Below, one piece after another: positions 63,840 through 64,000 of a stretch of 64,000 nucleotides of DNA. The stretch is from Robertmurraya dakarensis (GTDB taxonomy: Bacteria > Bacillota > Bacilli > Bacillales > Cytobacillaceae): the NCBI RefSeq assembly GCF_900156875.1, contig NZ_LT707409.1, forward strand, positions 2,746,627 to 2,810,626, written 5' to 3'. The notes under the pieces were generated by a model. The model was not told the DNA's origin. It saw only the letters and a list, made by a program, of their open reading frames with translations, and made no database searches. Each line of letters starts with the position of its first letter. The stretch's first letter is position 1. A program made the position numbers and the translations under genes.

Positions 63840-64000
63840 AATTTGTGCTGATTTTTTTAGCAAATAATGCAAATGCAATTAATAAAAAGACGATTGCAAT
63901 AAGCGGTATTAGAATGCTTTCTGTAAATCCTAAAAGTAAATAACCAACAGAAGAAATTCCCGCAGAAATTAATGCATAAGGAAGCTGTGTGACAACATGA
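63838..64000 (-). CDS. NhaC-type Na+/H+ antiporter, C-terminal end (partial)
   Basis: 53 residues of an open minus-strand frame end at TAA 63840-63838 and run off the right edge. HVVTQLPYALISAGISSVGY then a hydrophobic helix and the tail KKISTN is the characteristic NhaC/MleN C-terminus. The upstream part lies outside the window. Confidence 0.7.
   Translation of the reverse strand, partial: HVVTQLPYALISAGISSVGYLLLGFTESILIPLIAIVFLLIAFALFAKKISTN

Overview
The window is chromosomal DNA from a low-GC, spore-forming Bacillaceae bacterium, a relative of Bacillus subtilis but not that species. The evidence is the long run of genes in B. subtilis yug/yuf/yui/yum/yut/yun order (yugO-yugN-pgi-yugJ-yuzA-yugI-alaT-alaR-yugF-yugE-patB-kapB-kapD, mrpABCDEFG, yuiF-pepA-yuiD-yuiC-yuiB-yumB-yumC, yutM-yuzB-yutJ-yuzD-yutI, thrB-hom-yutH-yutG-yutF-yutE, yutD-yutC-lipA-lytH), together with sporulation genes and AGGAGG-type ribosome binding sites. 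Family names come from reading the proteins; no database search was possible.

Layout. 1-3202 (minus strand) is part of a lasso-peptide cluster that runs off the left edge: an AsnB-like cyclase, a 44-codon precursor gene that is easy to miss, and a second cyclase that is cut by the edge. 3741-4003 is a c-di-GMP-I (GEMM) riboswitch directly in front of a SinI-like anti-repressor gene, followed by the YugO potassium channel. 5120-9020 is ordinary yug housekeeping (pgi, alcohol dehydrogenase, YuzA). 9076-18768 (minus strand) is an accessory block sitting where I recall yuzA and yugI being neighbours in B. subtilis: a C4-dicarboxylate exchanger, a 63-aa zinc-ribbon-like protein, a two-subunit class I fumarase/tartrate dehydratase, a non-classical SdhABE/MfrABE-type fumarate reductase with a CCG-domain third subunit, an unknown 116-aa protein, and a DcuSR/CitST-like sensor and regulator. 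Together these look like a dicarboxylate uptake and fumarate-reduction module.

19223-28564 holds yugI, an NSS transporter, an XRE regulator, alaT-alaR, yugF, yugE, patB, kapB and kapD plus small genes. 28930-34730 is the complete mrpABCDEFG Na+/H+ antiporter operon. 34794-47199 contains a thioesterase, DedA, two spore-associated small proteins, an HD phosphohydrolase, a Spo0E-like phosphatase missed by length cut-offs, NhaC/YuiF, PepA, YuiD, YuiC, YuiB, the NDH-2-like YumB and the ferredoxin reductase YumC. 47280-64000 contains Fe-S carrier proteins (YutM, YutI), YutJ, the threonine operon hom-thrB with thrC missing, YutH, PgpA, YutF, YutE, an EAL protein, YutD, YutC, LipA, the spore endopeptidase LytH, and the C-terminus of an NhaC-type antiporter cut by the right edge.

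Non-coding signals worth keeping: two inverted copies of a ~300-bp intergenic repeat (5621-5917 and 61333-61632), a 41-bp tandem repeat (26113-26250), a GCGGAAGCGCC-type intergenic element after yutG, two matching Rex-like operators (in front of the dicarboxylate exchanger and of yumB), a pair of 16-bp palindromes 80 bp apart in front of the lasso operon, and a short residue of thrC between hom and thrB. No rRNA, tRNA, CRISPR array, transposase or prophage gene was seen.
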